From: Selaginella tamariscina
Lineage: Eukaryota > Streptophyta > Lycopodiopsida > Selaginellales > Selaginellaceae
Reading direction: 5' to 3'
NCBI GenBank assembly: GCA_003024785.1
Contig: PUQB01000060.1
Span: 248,001-312,000 of the forward strand
DNA length: 64,000 nt
A program made the translations under genes and the position numbers. Of the stretch, positions 23,840-33,770 are shown one piece after another (the stretch's first letter is position 1; every line of letters starts with the position of its first letter). The notes beneath the pieces were generated by a model, which saw only the letters and a program-made list of their open reading frames with translations, ran no database searches and was not told the origin of the DNA.

Positions 23840-25060
23840 AAGATAAAGTTTTAAGGAGATGTGTGCCAATGGAAAAAGTTCAAATCATATTATGGAAGCT
23901 CACTCAGGGGAACACGATGGACATTTTCCAAGAACGTTAAACATCACGAAAAATATTATAGTCCGGATTATGGTGGCCCACGTTATTCAAGGATGCTATC
24001 GAATATTGTCAAAGATGTTTGAAGTGCAACGAACATCAACCAGCTCTACACCATCAAGTTCAACCATTACATCCAACGGAACCATTAGCTCCATTTATGA
24101 AATGGGGAATGCATTTTATGGGACCAATCAATCCTAAAAGCAGCAAAAATGAATCAGTATATATTGGTACTCACGGATTATGTTACTAAATGGGCAGAAG
24201 CTATCGCATTACGGGATTGCCGCGCAACACGTGTAGCTAAGTTTATCTACGAGAATATCGTAGTTCGATTTGGCACTCCAATGGAACTTATCAGTGACCA
24301 AGGAACTCATTTCGTCAACAACGTCATCAAAGTACTTTGCAACGAATATTTAGTAAAGCATTACGTCTCCACGGCGCATTATCCGCAAGGCAATGGACAA
24401 GCAGAGGCTACTAACAAAATACTAAAGACCGTATTAATCAAGATAGTAAACACCAATCATAAAAACTGGGATGAGAAACTTCCATCCGCATTATGGGCAT
24501 ACCGTACTACGTATAAAGTGGCGACAAAGTTCACTCCATTTCAACTTACATATGGATTAGAAGTTATTATGCCTATAAAGTATATCATTCCATCATTGCG
24601 GATGTCATTCAAATACGGCATTGGGGAAGCAGAACAAGTTAAACAACGACTATTACAACTCGAAAAACTCGGTGAGAAATTACAACAAGCAATTTTCAAC
24701 ATACAAGCAATACAAACACGTATTAAGGTGTGGCACGATCGATTATGACGAGTACAACGACGACCCATATTCCGAGTCGGAGAAATGGTATGACATTATC
24801 AAGGAAATCTTCGACTCATTGGTCATAAATTCAAGTCCAAATGGTATGTACCATATATTATTACTGACATATGAGACAACAACACCATTACCCTTATGGA
24901 CGCTACAACACAAGTCTTACTTACAACAAATACGAATCGCATACGGAAATATACATCTAATAAGCCAGAGGAAGATCTTGACAATGACCCGGAGTACGAA
25001 TTGCACAATACAACGGACCCAGAAACATCTGCACTAAATAGTGGCTTGGAATACGATCAA
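23840..25060 (+). pseudogene. Gypsy copy 1 integrase
   Basis: The zinc-finger part (about 23860-24137) is frame-shifted. The core is a 199-codon open frame at 24149-24748: ILVLTDYVTKWAEA (first Asp), ELISDQGTHF (second Asp), YYPQGNGQAEATNK-type block with Glu, and a C-terminal coiled stretch. After a shift, frames to about 25060 encode the GEMVW and GHKFKSKWY-like C-terminal beta domain, then an acidic tail. There is no chromodomain. Integrase would insert cDNA into host DNA. The shifts make it non-functional. Confidence 0.9.
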
Positions 25061-25369
25061 AACTGTAAGTTGGAGCAAGACATGGAAAAGCATGTGGCCT
25101 CTTGGCGAGTAGACGTCGGCAGAATCTTCTGGAAACATCAACAGGACTACTCACACGAGCGAATGACAAAATCCAAGAAATCGACAAATCCAAGGAATAC
25201 AAAATCCAATGATGAAATATTCTCTGTCAAATCTAGCGCAAACCAAGGTATTCACACACTCAACCAATCTGAAATCAACACGTGGACTGCTTTGCAGAGA
25301 CTGACAGACCATAAATTCTCTGAGTATAAAATAGGAGCACTCCTCAGTCGACAGCACACATTAGGGTTT

Positions 25370-25447
25370 CCAAATTCTTCTTTAGTTTCTTCCTGTTTCC
25401 CATCTTCAAGTCTTTCGTCTTTTCCTTCTTTTATTCGGCAGGCACAT
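25370..25447 (+). promoter_or_regulatory. Candidate splice acceptor before extra gypsy frame
   Basis: A long pyrimidine-rich tract with few purines (ttcttcctgtttccc, then cttttccttctttt) ends in ATTCGGCAG, six bases before the ATG at 25448. The minus-strand copy keeps the same tract, ATTCGGCAG and ATG at 61234-61280. This fits a 3' splice site that would let the extra frame be expressed from a spliced RNA. Use of the site is not shown. Confidence 0.55.
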
Positions 25448-27290
25448 ATGAAATCGATGGACGAGTACACCAACACAACGAGTACGTCTGCAACGGCGAT
25501 CAATACGGCATCCCAATCAGAACCAGCAGTTTCAATTCCTCTTATGCCAGTATCTATCGTATTGTTCGTCCGGTACCAACACTCATCTCGGACATACGAG
25601 AATGGATTCAGAGGATACAGTTGGAGCGATATTTTGAAACATTTGTACACAAACGATTGGATCAACAAGGTGAACACTTAGTTGACTAGGCGATCAAGGC
25701 ATACATATCGCAATACAAGGCTCTACCGGGCAGGGCATTTGCGTTCACAAGTAAGCTTATTCGAGATGTTTTTGAACTCCCAGATCCAGACATCTCCTAT
25801 GATCCAATTCCACAAGTTTAAACATACGTCCATCACTACACCGATAATTTCGACAAGTTTCTCCAGAAGTAGAAGCCGGCGAATGTGGCACCAACATCAA
25901 TTCTGTGCAAACCTCATAAGAGTCTTATTAAGGCTATCACCACTGCGTTCGCTTCCACAAAATGCCAGCAGGATTCAATAAGGAGATCGGGTATGTATAT
26001 CATCTATCTGAACATGGACAGAAACCGGATTGGGGGGAGCTAGTTGTAGTGGGGCTGCAACGTGAGCTGAACACTCTGCACAACCCCAAAAGCAAGGACA
26101 AGGAGACGTCCGTATTTCCGATGCTTCATCACATTTTAACAACTCTCAACATTACGTATGCGAACTTAGCACCAACAGGTACACCGGTACTCACAACAAG
26201 GATGGGCTTTTGGTTAGGTCTTACCAATCAGTACCCGGATAATGTTTTCGACATCCGTAATTTGGATGCGCCACTACTAACTAAGCCGAAGAAAACGACC
26301 ACGTACACAAGTAAAGAAGCCAGAAGAGCCGCAGTCAAAGGAACCCGAAATCATACTTGAGTTTTTGGACGAGGAGGAAGACGATGATCAAGTATTGTAG
26401 AGGAGACCTTTACCTCGAGGAGATCAGCGGAGGATGCGTAACAAGCCTATGGCATCAACTTTTGTACCACACACGGAGTGTGAAGACACAACCCTACCGG
26501 ATCGTAGTCAGCCCACAGCACCAACTTCAACAACACCTATGGAGTGTGGGGATTTTACGCATTTGATAATACGGGCCCTACAGTAGTTCCGTCACCACCA
26601 TCATTTCAACATCAAACTACGGTAGGTACATCTTCTCATATCATACCACCACAGGTAGTACCTCCAGCACAACAAGTACAAGAATCAGTAGTACAGCAGT
26701 CAGGACAAGAATCGGATCTAGCAGAACCGACACCTGCACAATCTGTCAAGAACGACATTCACAATAAAGAGCAGGACCACAGCAACCCTAATCACCAATA
26801 CAACATATGGGACATCATGCTTCAGATCGTCAAGAGCGAGACATTTCAAGGAGTTCGAAGCGCACTCGTGATCAGACTGCTTCACCCGGACTCCCGCCGC
26901 AAGACCCACCACAGGATACTACTCTCGAAGGTCAGCTTTCCCACCTTCGCAATGTCATTGATTCTATCACCCAGCAGGTAGCACTTCAATGAGCAGACAC
27001 TACTATCAGTCAGCAGCTTCATGACCACTGTAATACGATCGACAAGCAATTCTTGGAGCAATCGAACATCATACGATATTTGTATGACCAGAAACAAGGT
27101 ACTCATGGACACTGTACACACACTAGTTGACCAAGTCCGTAATATCCATGTGAAGATGAACGAGTTCAACCTGGCAGCTTCTCCAACATCAGACGACACA
27201 GACGAAGTACGTAAATTACGCGAGAGAACCTCAAGCTGAAGAACTTCGTTGCTTCTATGTGCAGAACAGCAGGCACATCATAAGGTTGCA
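25448..27290 (+). pseudogene. Extra frame between gypsy integrase and 3' LTR, unknown function
   Basis: After the candidate acceptor the ATG opens MKSMDEYTNTTSTSATAINT. The rest is spread over three frames by shifts, but in each piece it is collinear with 59466-61236. It has a folded-looking middle (FNKEIGYVYHLSE, DWGELVVVGLQRELNTL, MGFWLGL, about 25962-26270), a basic stretch with a KPKK motif, an acidic EEED cluster, a Pro/Gln/Thr/Ser-rich linker (26590-26760) and a C-terminal heptad-like part (VDQVRNIHVKMNEF). No signal peptide or clear membrane segment is visible, so an envelope-like role is not supported. I do not recognise the family. Confidence 0.6.
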
Positions 27291-27312
27291 TTGGGGCGAT
27301 GCAACACTTCCA

Positions 27313-27322
27313 GTCTGGGGGA
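27313..27322 (+). other. Gypsy copy 1 polypurine tract
   Basis: TCTGGGGGA directly before the 3' LTR. The same block occurs in reverse at 59426-59435. Confidence 0.75.
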
Positions 27323-27927
27323 TGTTAAGATCATAGTTAGACATTGATAGGATTTCTTGTTATTTCATGGGCAATATAATGGGAAAATATCAAAAATAAT
27401 ATATATTGTTGAAAATCGAGAGTGGGAAGGATATATCGGAGTACGAGTTACTAACATAATACTGCAATACGAGTCATCACTGCAATATGATACCAGCGAA
27501 GTACAGCATGTTTGGATAAGGATAAGGAATTATAGTAACTGAATGGATAAGGTTGAGATGCAGTTGCGATAACTGCTAGTACGGGACCTAGAGTACGGGT
27601 ATAAATAGACCAGATTAGAACTAGAAGGGTATCCCAAGTATACTGTTATTTTGTACCATGTGCCGTGCACGGACATAATATAAGGTTCCTTTCACTCTCA
27701 ATACGTCTATCTCTTACTCGTATTTCTGTTATGTGGTATACTATTCTTATTTACAGTACTGTGACGAGATCCATAGTACTGCTACCTGCTATACACCTTG
27801 CCATCCTTACCCTTTTCCCGACCTTCTGATGTTTGATTTCCTCTATCTTATTTTGGTAGACCCTTAATACGGGTTTATTGTAAGCAATCTTACCTATGTG
27901 TAGATGGTAGGATTTTACGGTTCAACA
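27323..27927 (+). repeat. Gypsy copy 1, 3' LTR (605 bp)
   Basis: Starts TGTTAAGATC and ends TTCAACA, followed by the target duplicate gcttc. It differs from the 5' LTR by scattered transitions (for example acgggtataaata against acatgtataaata). Confidence 0.95.
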
Positions 27928-28604
27928 GCTTCACAAAATGTAGATGGGATAGTCGGAAATCTAATCCAGTAACTATGCCTTGTGATTTCATTCACTGAAA
28001 AGATTGGTAATTAGTCTCTTGTGCCAAAGCTATGCACGAGAATCTGCCTCCACAATTTGAAAGGCCTGAATCGAGTCAGCAACAGTAATCTCATACAAGT
28101 CCCCAATGCGTTTCCCACGAAGCAACTGTGTACCAAGCATGTGAAAGTCGCTAGAGTCAACCAAGGAGACTCTCTTTGCATTAAAGACTACCACTGCACT
28201 TTGATCGCATATCTTGGCAACAGACATTAAGTTATGTTGCAAGGTGGAGACATGCATGGCACCATCAAATGCCATGGTCCGCCCATGATCAAGTGAGAGC
28301 CGAAATTGCCCGATGCCTTTCACGAGGATGGTGGTATTATCACCTAAATGAACACCATGCTTTTCAATGTTTGGTTGGTAAACTCAAAAAGACTTTTCTT
28401 ATTGCCCATAAGATTAGTACAACCAGAGTCTAAAAGCCACCTACTCGGTGTTGCAATTGCCTCTGCATTGTAGAGTTCCTCGTCAACCTCATTTGTTGTA
28501 ATAGTCCCATTGCTCTTGAGCAGATTGGCTTTCGCCGTCGTAGCAGCTGGTCTTTTGACAGGCTTTGGAGCAGTGCAATTTCGAGCACAATTGCCCATCT
28601 CCAA
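27928..28604 (-). pseudogene. Copia knuckle, protease and GAG-pre-integrase
   Basis: Reading the minus strand, 28604-28344 gives GNCARNC (end of a CCHC knuckle whose first Cys are disturbed), then WLLDSGCTNLM, the aspartic protease motif with DSG. After a frame change 28323-28030 gives LQHNLMSVAKIC and the beta-rich segment typical of GAG-pre-integrase. A few codons of the integrase zinc region (WHKR) follow before the gypsy insertion at 27927, and the rest continues at 11210. Confidence 0.88.
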
Positions 28605-29331
28605 GTAGCGAGCACACTGATTCTTGGCAAGTTTGGGCTTAGCACGCCCAAATGCCCTAGAATTTGCCTTTTTCTGGGCATTTTTGTTGCATACGGTTTT
28701 GCCACCTTGGCATCACCATGAGCCTGTGGAAGCATACATAGCCTATGGCATTTCCCTCTCTCACTTTGCATGGCTTCAATATTGCAAAGACTCCTCACGG
28801 CATCTGCCCAAATCATCCCTGGTTGGAGAAGCAAGCTCTCAACTGCATTCTTCCAGCTAGCCGGCAAGGACTTGTAGAGTCGCAGCCTTTGTTGCTCATC
28901 CGTGAGATAGTGCTTTGCCCCAACAGCCGCAAGCTGTATGAAGAAGCCCTGGAGCTTGGTAGTGTGAGTTTGGATACTATCATTTTCCTCTAGCCTCAAG
29001 GAATCCATCTGTGAATGGATGTTGAAGACATCCATTTCACTCTTGATGCCGTAGGTGTCACTCAACCACTTCCAAAGTGCTGTTGTAGTGGACTTGGGAA
29101 TTGATGGCAGCAAATAGAACATTCAAGGACAGGCACATTGCAATACTCCCTCTAGCCTTGGAATCCCGGAGGTTCCACGCCCTCAACAACACTAGAGCTT
29201 GGAGCTGGCGACGGCTCTGTCCCATCTACAATCCCCAACAATCCATGAAACAAGAGGAAGGATTCAAGATGGATCTTGAATCCCTCAAATCCTTCTCCAT
29301 CAAACTCACGGATGGATGGCTTTCCTTCCAT
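28430..29331 (-). pseudogene. Copia gag
   Basis: The likely start is the ATG at 29331, giving MEGKPSIREFDGEGFEGFKI, a copia gag start just inside the primer site. A shift and stop near 29150-29125 lead to the 29122-28430 frame: ALWKWLSDTYGIKSEMDVFN, LTDEQQRLRLYKSLPASW and so on, matching the UBN2-type gag domain. The knuckle and protease lie in another frame overlapping the end, so at least one more shift is present. Gag would form the particle. Confidence 0.87.
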
Positions 29332-29343
29332 AGTGCTATCCCA

Positions 29344-29355
29344 GCTCTGATACCA
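29344..29355 (-). other. Copia primer-binding site
   Basis: The minus strand reads TGGTATCAGAGC, complementary to the tRNA-Met(i) 3' end, directly after the 5' LTR (they share the LTR-proximal boundary at 29356). Confidence 0.95.
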
Positions 29356-29442
29356 TGAGATAGTCAGGATCCAAGTGCACCATGCTAACAGACACAATGG
29401 AAAGACCTAAAATGTATATATGGCGAGGTGTGTCATATAACA
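29356..29442 (-). repeat. Copia 5' LTR (87 bp)
   Basis: Plus strand TGAGATAGTCAGG to ATATAACA. Pairs with 8449-8531. Most differences are transitions, as expected from methylated-cytosine decay. Confidence 0.93.
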
Positions 29443-29682
29443 TATTTGGCATCTCTTGGGAGGAAGGCTGAGTACTACTTTCTTGGGAGGGATGCTCAAT
29501 GTTACTCCATATTTCTTGGGAGTGAGGATCATGCTTGCAAAGATTTCTTTCTTGATTTGGCCTCTCTTAGGAGGGAGGCTGTGCATTTTCTTTGCATCCT
29601 TTGCCACAGCTACTCTTGTCATATTGATCTTTGCAGTTTCCATGGCAATTTGATCTATGAGAATGTGAAAGGTGGGTTTCAA
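29443..29682 (-). pseudogene. KRGQIKK-motif relic, copy 3, part B
   Basis: This continues the relic broken at 8448. The minus strand reads ETAKINMTRVAVAKDAKKMH, SLPPKRGQIKKEIFASM, a shorter IPPKK block and a second LPPKR block running into the LTR. The piece is almost complete except for the insertion. The plus strand is also open across it but carries no recognisable protein. Confidence 0.75.
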
Positions 29683-30112
29683 TATACAACCCTTCCTTAA
29701 TCATAATTTATCAATCTTTTATATATATCTAAGTACATAATTTGTAATATTTACCAAGGCAGGCTGCATAAGGAGCTTACACGTATGTTCAAAACTTAGA
29801 AGTCATAGACTTGCATAATCTTACTCAATATAATAGATCAGTCATATAAACATAATAGACTTAGTACATGCTTACTCTTTGACCCAAATAGCGAGTAACA
29901 TGCCCCACACACTTATTCCAAAACCTTCAAGGGCCCGCCTCATGATATCCAAGTCGAATATAACCTAGTTATTTGAAAAGCTATAAAACTTGACCTATGA
30001 CAAAAATGTCTTTAGTTTTCAGGAGACGATGACAATATTAAATTCATGTCTAGACAAAAGACTAAGGCTTGAGAGTGTTACATGTTCACTTTTCAAACAC
30101 GTGTTTGACACT
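29683..30112 (+). repeat. Long-period array, unit 3 end and unit 4 start
   Basis: AT-rich, no gene. The first part follows the relic tail (acgtatgttcaa-type). 29920-30112 matches 5480-5655 (ccaagtcgaatat, tttgaaaagctat, ggagacga, aaacacgtgtttg). The match stops at about 30112 and resumes at 33771, which defines the hAT insertion. Confidence 0.7.
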
Positions 30113-30779
30113 TTCAAGCATAGCTTCAAGACATGAACACTAACATGAATATGACATTCAATTTTTTGGACACAAACATGAAATATTGAAATGAACATGG
30201 ATAAACACGAATAAAAACACAAATATTCTCTTTATTCATACTCATCCCGTTTAGAAGCTCCTCATTAGCATTTTTGTCTCTTTGTATTCTTCAATAACCT
30301 CAATATCAATGTTGTCAATTTGATGAATACTTCCCGCCTGGCTAAATCCCACAAACTTGTCGTAGGAAGTGTGGCTAGCTATCAACTTGGTATTAAATTA
30401 CCAAGCAATTCCTCTTCTTTGAAGTGACGTGCCCAAAGATGTTAAACAATTGCTCCACATATGAGGAAGAACTTGCCTCACTAAGCACTCAAATTGCCAA
30501 CCTCCACAAATCTAGACCAAAGTAGCCGTTGTCCTCCCATTCTCTATTGTACGATCCATATGGGAGTCCCTTGTACCAAAATTGCCCTCAAAGTTCTTGT
30601 ACTAACAAAGCTGATTTTTTATATTCGACGTTTACTGATAATTAGGGAGCTGCATCTCCAAATATGTGCTCTAATCCTTAGAAACCTCTCTAAATTTTTC
30701 ATGTCCTTGCGACGAAAACTCTAGATCAAACATGTATGCCACATAGTGAAAGGTGTTATGGTAATCGCACCACTCATTT

Positions 30780-30953
30780 TGTCACAACCTTTCCCTCTCC
30801 CCTTATGCCAACTAGGCAAAGGGCCAATTGGTGTTTATGAGAGGGCCCCTGGTCATGATGACCCAGGTCCGCTTGGGTCTTTTTGCCCACATATCCCACA
30901 TATCCCACAATCTTTTACCCAGGTAGTCAACTCACCAGGTTAGAACTATGACA
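30780..30953 (-). repeat. TRIM 3' LTR (174 bp)
   Basis: Matches 31769-31933 with one short internal duplication of cccacatat near 30895. Confidence 0.88.
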
Positions 30954-31010
30954 CTCTCCACCCATTTGAGAAAGTGGATGCCCTCAAGGGTTTGCTACTA
31001 TGCCTTCCTC

Positions 31011-31760
31011 CAAAAGGTGCAGCCAGAGGCGTTCTACTCATGCCCTTCCTCTAGAAGGTGCAGCCAGAGGCGTTTTTACTCACGCTTAACTCTACTTACG
31101 CAAGTTGTACTCGCATCACATGTCAATCGGGCTAGAGGCGATCACAGAGCCGCTTGGCTGATCACATGTGTACAGTCCAGAAGGTGCAGCCAGAGGCGTT
31201 TCTACTCATGCCCTTCCTCTAGAAGGTGCAGCCAGAGGTGTTTTTACTCACGCTTAACTCTACTACTACGCAAGTTGTACTCGCATCACATGTCAATCGG
31301 GCCAGAGGCGATCACAGAGCCGCTTGGCTGCCTTCTAGAGGCGTTTTTACTCATGCTTAACTCTACTTACGCAAGTTGTACTCGCATCACATGTCAATCG
31401 GGCCAAAGGCGATCACAGAGCCTCTTGGCTGATCACATGCGGCTGTACACATGTGATCGAGGGGTTTAGTTAGACATGTGTAATCACAGAGCCGCTTGGC
31501 TGTACACATGTGATCAAGGGGTTTAGTTAGGCATGTACACATGTGATCGAGGGGTTTAGTTAGGCAAGGACAAGTGCGCCAACCTTAGTGGCTTGAGCTT
31601 TACTCAAAATTCATCCCCTGATGAGAATCGAGGGTTTAGTTAGGCATGTATACATGTGATCGAGGGGTTTAGTTAGGCAAGGACAAGTGCGCCAACCTTA
31701 GTGGCTTGAGCTTTACTCAAAATTCATCCCCTGATGAGAATCGAACCTGGGACCGCTTCG
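31011..31760 (-). repeat. TRIM internal region of nested tandem repeats
   Basis: Two repeat types fill the interior. One (about 105-125 bases, with ggtgcagccagaggcg, cgcaagttgtactcgcatc, and cacagagccgcttggctg) occurs from about 31048, 31222 and, lacking its first part, about 31336. The other (a tacacatgtgatc-aggggtttagttaggca block and a 69-base block at 31562-31630 and 31675-31743) recurs beside the primer site. The long plus-strand frame at 30948-31469 is a by-product of these repeats. Confidence 0.85.
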
Positions 31761-31768
31761 ATACCAAA
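31755..31768 (-). other. TRIM primer-binding site with adjacent tRNA-like B-box string
   Basis: Minus strand GGTATCGAAGCGG begins three bases after the LTR. A few bases further it reads GGTTCGATTC, matching a tRNA B-box. Confidence 0.75.
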
Positions 31769-31933
31769 TGTCACAACCTTTCCCTCTCCCCTTATGCCAA
31801 CTAGGCAAAGGGCCAATTGGTGTTTATGAGAGGGCCCCTGGTCATGATGACTCATGTCCGCTTGGGTCTTTTTGCCCACATATCCCACAATCTTTTACCC
31901 AGGTAGTCAACTCACCAGGTTAGAACTATGACA
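31769..31933 (-). repeat. TRIM 5' LTR (165 bp)
   Basis: Pairs with 30780-30953, and the partner pentamer follows at 31934. Confidence 0.88.
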
Positions 31934-32419
31934 CATCTGAAATTAGTTGGTTCAGCTCGTCATACCTAAGATCATCTTCCTCTAGTTGACATATGTTTCT
32001 TCTCATCTGGTCCATCCCCTCATAGGCCTTCCCAACAACAAGCACGTCTTTGTCAACCATCTATAGCAAATACATCACCCTCCTCAAAACAACAAGCATG
32101 TGTTCAACCTTGTCCCAATATTTATTGTTGAACACAGTTCCTCGACATCCTTTCTCGGTATCTGTCCTCAACTTTGGCCTTGCATTGTAAGCATCGCTCA
32201 CAAACATTTGCTATAGCTTCGACCTCAGCTCCACCAATCTCTCCATCATAAGAAAGTTATTGCCAAATCGTGTTTCACTGAACTTCAACACTCGTCATAA
32301 AAAGAAAGATGCTAAAAATCACCACCATATGTGAATGGTTTCGAAGGACGCCAACAAAAGCCTTTCCCTCATTTAAAAGCCCAACCATACATGGTAGTTT
32401 TGCGAAATCCTTGAAAATG

Positions 32420-33420
32420 TTGTTCAAACAATTAGCGAAGCCCACACAATTTTTGGCCTCTTCGTCTCTAGAATTTTGGTAGTAGCCCTGTTTGAAGCCT
32501 CGATGTTCGCAACAAAAAGAAGAACATTCTCCTCCCTAATAATCTTGATACCATGTTCCCATGTTGCAAAAACATTATTGGTAGTCTTCCCGTTAGAAAA
32601 TATATTAATGGCCTCAACGAAAGTCGATTTTCCTCTATTGTATGCAAAAAGCCCCATGATATGATGATTCCTTGTATTGTTCCATGCATCAGCAACAAGA
32701 GTAACCCCACAATTCTTCTAACATCCCTTCACCTTGGCAAGTTAAACTTTGAGACTAGTTTTCTTTGCTTGTAACAATTGCTCACGCAATGTCATCTCTG
32801 TTGGAGTGTCATAGGGAATCCCATGCCTCACAATCTATTACACTATCTCCTTGAAATAATGAGAATGAGCTTTCACAAAAGGTATGTGTTCGTTCCAGAA
32901 AAATCATCTTATGGCCATATCCACTACTTCTTTTAGATCAAGGGAATCCCTTATTCCTATTGTCATTCCAAAAAAAAAACTTAGAAATCCCTTCTGTAGA
33001 ATTGCTACCTGGTGTAGAACTCTGGGAAACAATGAAATTCTCATCCTTATTGTTTTGGACACCTTCAACACATGTAGAAACTACTCATTTCTTACTTTGG
33101 TGTCTTCTAGCCAAAACTTGGTCATCAATGGTTTTAACCATCTTCCTGAACTGTTGTCTCTTTTCTGTCGAAATGACATCACAACTTAAGATGTCATAAC
33201 CAACTTCCTCTTGTGAGATGCCCCCTAACACATTCTACACATGAAACCTTGTTTCTTAATGAACACCACTTACAAACTAGCGTCAATGCCCACTACAGCA
33301 GTTTGTTTGATCTTTAAGGGTCACCTCTTCTCACCAATGAGATGATGGATGTCGCCTTGTTGATGCAATCCTTCGACTCTAGCTCCCATATGCCATCACC
33401 TAATATTTTTTAGCCATACC
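32420..33420 (-). pseudogene. hAT transposase remnant
   Basis: Minus-strand frames recall plant hAT transposases with a DUF659 domain. About 32880-32950 gives FFWNEHIPFVKAHSHYFKEI. 32710-32424 gives NNTRNHHIMGLFAYNRGKST, then NVFATWEHGIKIIREENV and KILETKRPKIVWA, collinear with the LINFLV..., ...EEVGEENVV and ...KRPxLYW blocks of that family (from memory). The DN pair expected after VVT is lost. Many stops and shifts make it inactive. Left of the TRIM (30250-30770) lies poorly conserved C-terminal sequence. Confidence 0.72.
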
Positions 33421-33770
33421 TCCCAAATTTGGTGCATGATTGCTTGGGACGATGACATAATTGCCCTACTGCTGCTACTGCTACTCCAAGCACACACACA
33501 CTACAATCCTCAAGCCACAATAGCATTACCCATCCCTAGGTGGCAGCCCCTCTCTTCCCCAAGAAAGAATCACGCTCGCTTGAAGCTGCATGAGGGTTTT
33601 CTTTTTAGGGTGAACACGGTCAAACCAATCTATTGTAACACAATGTTTGACCATGTTTCAAGCTGTGTTTTGGAACATTGACGAGGTCAATCCACACGGT
33701 CCGTGTTAACACAACCATGTTTGTGGGACCAAGGCAACATGCCATTGTTCACAGCGTGTTTTAGAACTAT

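Larger units (their letters stand above)
11211..27927 (+). mobile_element. Ty3/gypsy element, Athila/Tat-like, itself interrupted (copy 1)
   Basis: LTRs at 11211-11817 and 27323-27927 match closely. The pentamer gcttc sits on both sides (11206-11210, 27928-27932), a perfect target-site duplication inside the copia pol. Order is gag, protease, RT, RNase H, integrase, extra open region, 3' LTR. RT before integrase makes it Ty3/gypsy. The phrases FLDGFSGYNQ, MPFGLCNAP and LDDFSIYG, the TGGCG-type primer site and the extra region after integrase resemble the Athila/Tat branch (lineage inferred). A 7.4 kb LTR element sits between protease and RT, leaving about 9.3 kb of own sequence. A second copy lies at 58830-64000, minus strand. 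Confidence 0.95.
8449..29442 (-). mobile_element. Ty1/copia element with very short LTRs, split by nested insertions
   Basis: Read on the minus strand the order is LTR (29442-29356), tRNA-Met-type primer site, gag, CCHC knuckle, protease, GAG-pre-integrase, integrase, reverse transcriptase, RNase H, polypurine tract, LTR (8531-8449). Integrase before reverse transcriptase makes it Ty1/copia. A plus-strand gypsy element (11211-27927) sits between GAG-pre-integrase and the integrase core, leaving about 4.3 kb of copia sequence. Flanking pentamers are gattt (8444-8448) and tattt (29443-29447), one mismatch. Frameshifts and stops in every domain show it is no longer autonomous. Confidence 0.95.
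30780..31933 (-). mobile_element. TRIM-like LTR element inside the hAT copy
   Basis: Terminal direct repeats at 30780-30953 and 31769-31933 (TGTCACAACC to TATGACA) are flanked by cattt (30775-30779) and catct (31934-31938), one mismatch. On the minus strand GGTATCGAAGC three bases after the upper LTR is a Met-type primer site, and GGGTGGAGAG before the lower LTR is a polypurine tract. Its 1.15 kb and lack of coding capacity fit a terminal-repeat retrotransposon in miniature. Confidence 0.88.
30113..33770 (-). mobile_element. Decayed hAT-type DNA transposon
   Basis: The copy at 5480-6790 lacks this segment, so it is an insertion. The two ends contain similar inverted words (aagcatagcttc near 30123 and its diverged complement near 33755-33765), a weak terminal repeat. 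Exact ends and an 8-bp duplication cannot be fixed. Transposase remnants lie on the minus strand at 32420-33420. A TRIM-like element is inserted at 30780-31933. Confidence 0.72.

Noticed and set aside
29428-29700. Plus-strand frame across the KRGQIKK relic (also 34739-35011 and 6460-6693)
   Set aside because: The opposite strand carries the repeated motif with matching block structure, so the plus frame is its shadow.
30948-31469. A 173-codon plus-strand frame with repeated RRCSQRRFYSCPSS-like pieces
   Set aside because: It follows the TRIM's internal direct repeats and has no independent support.
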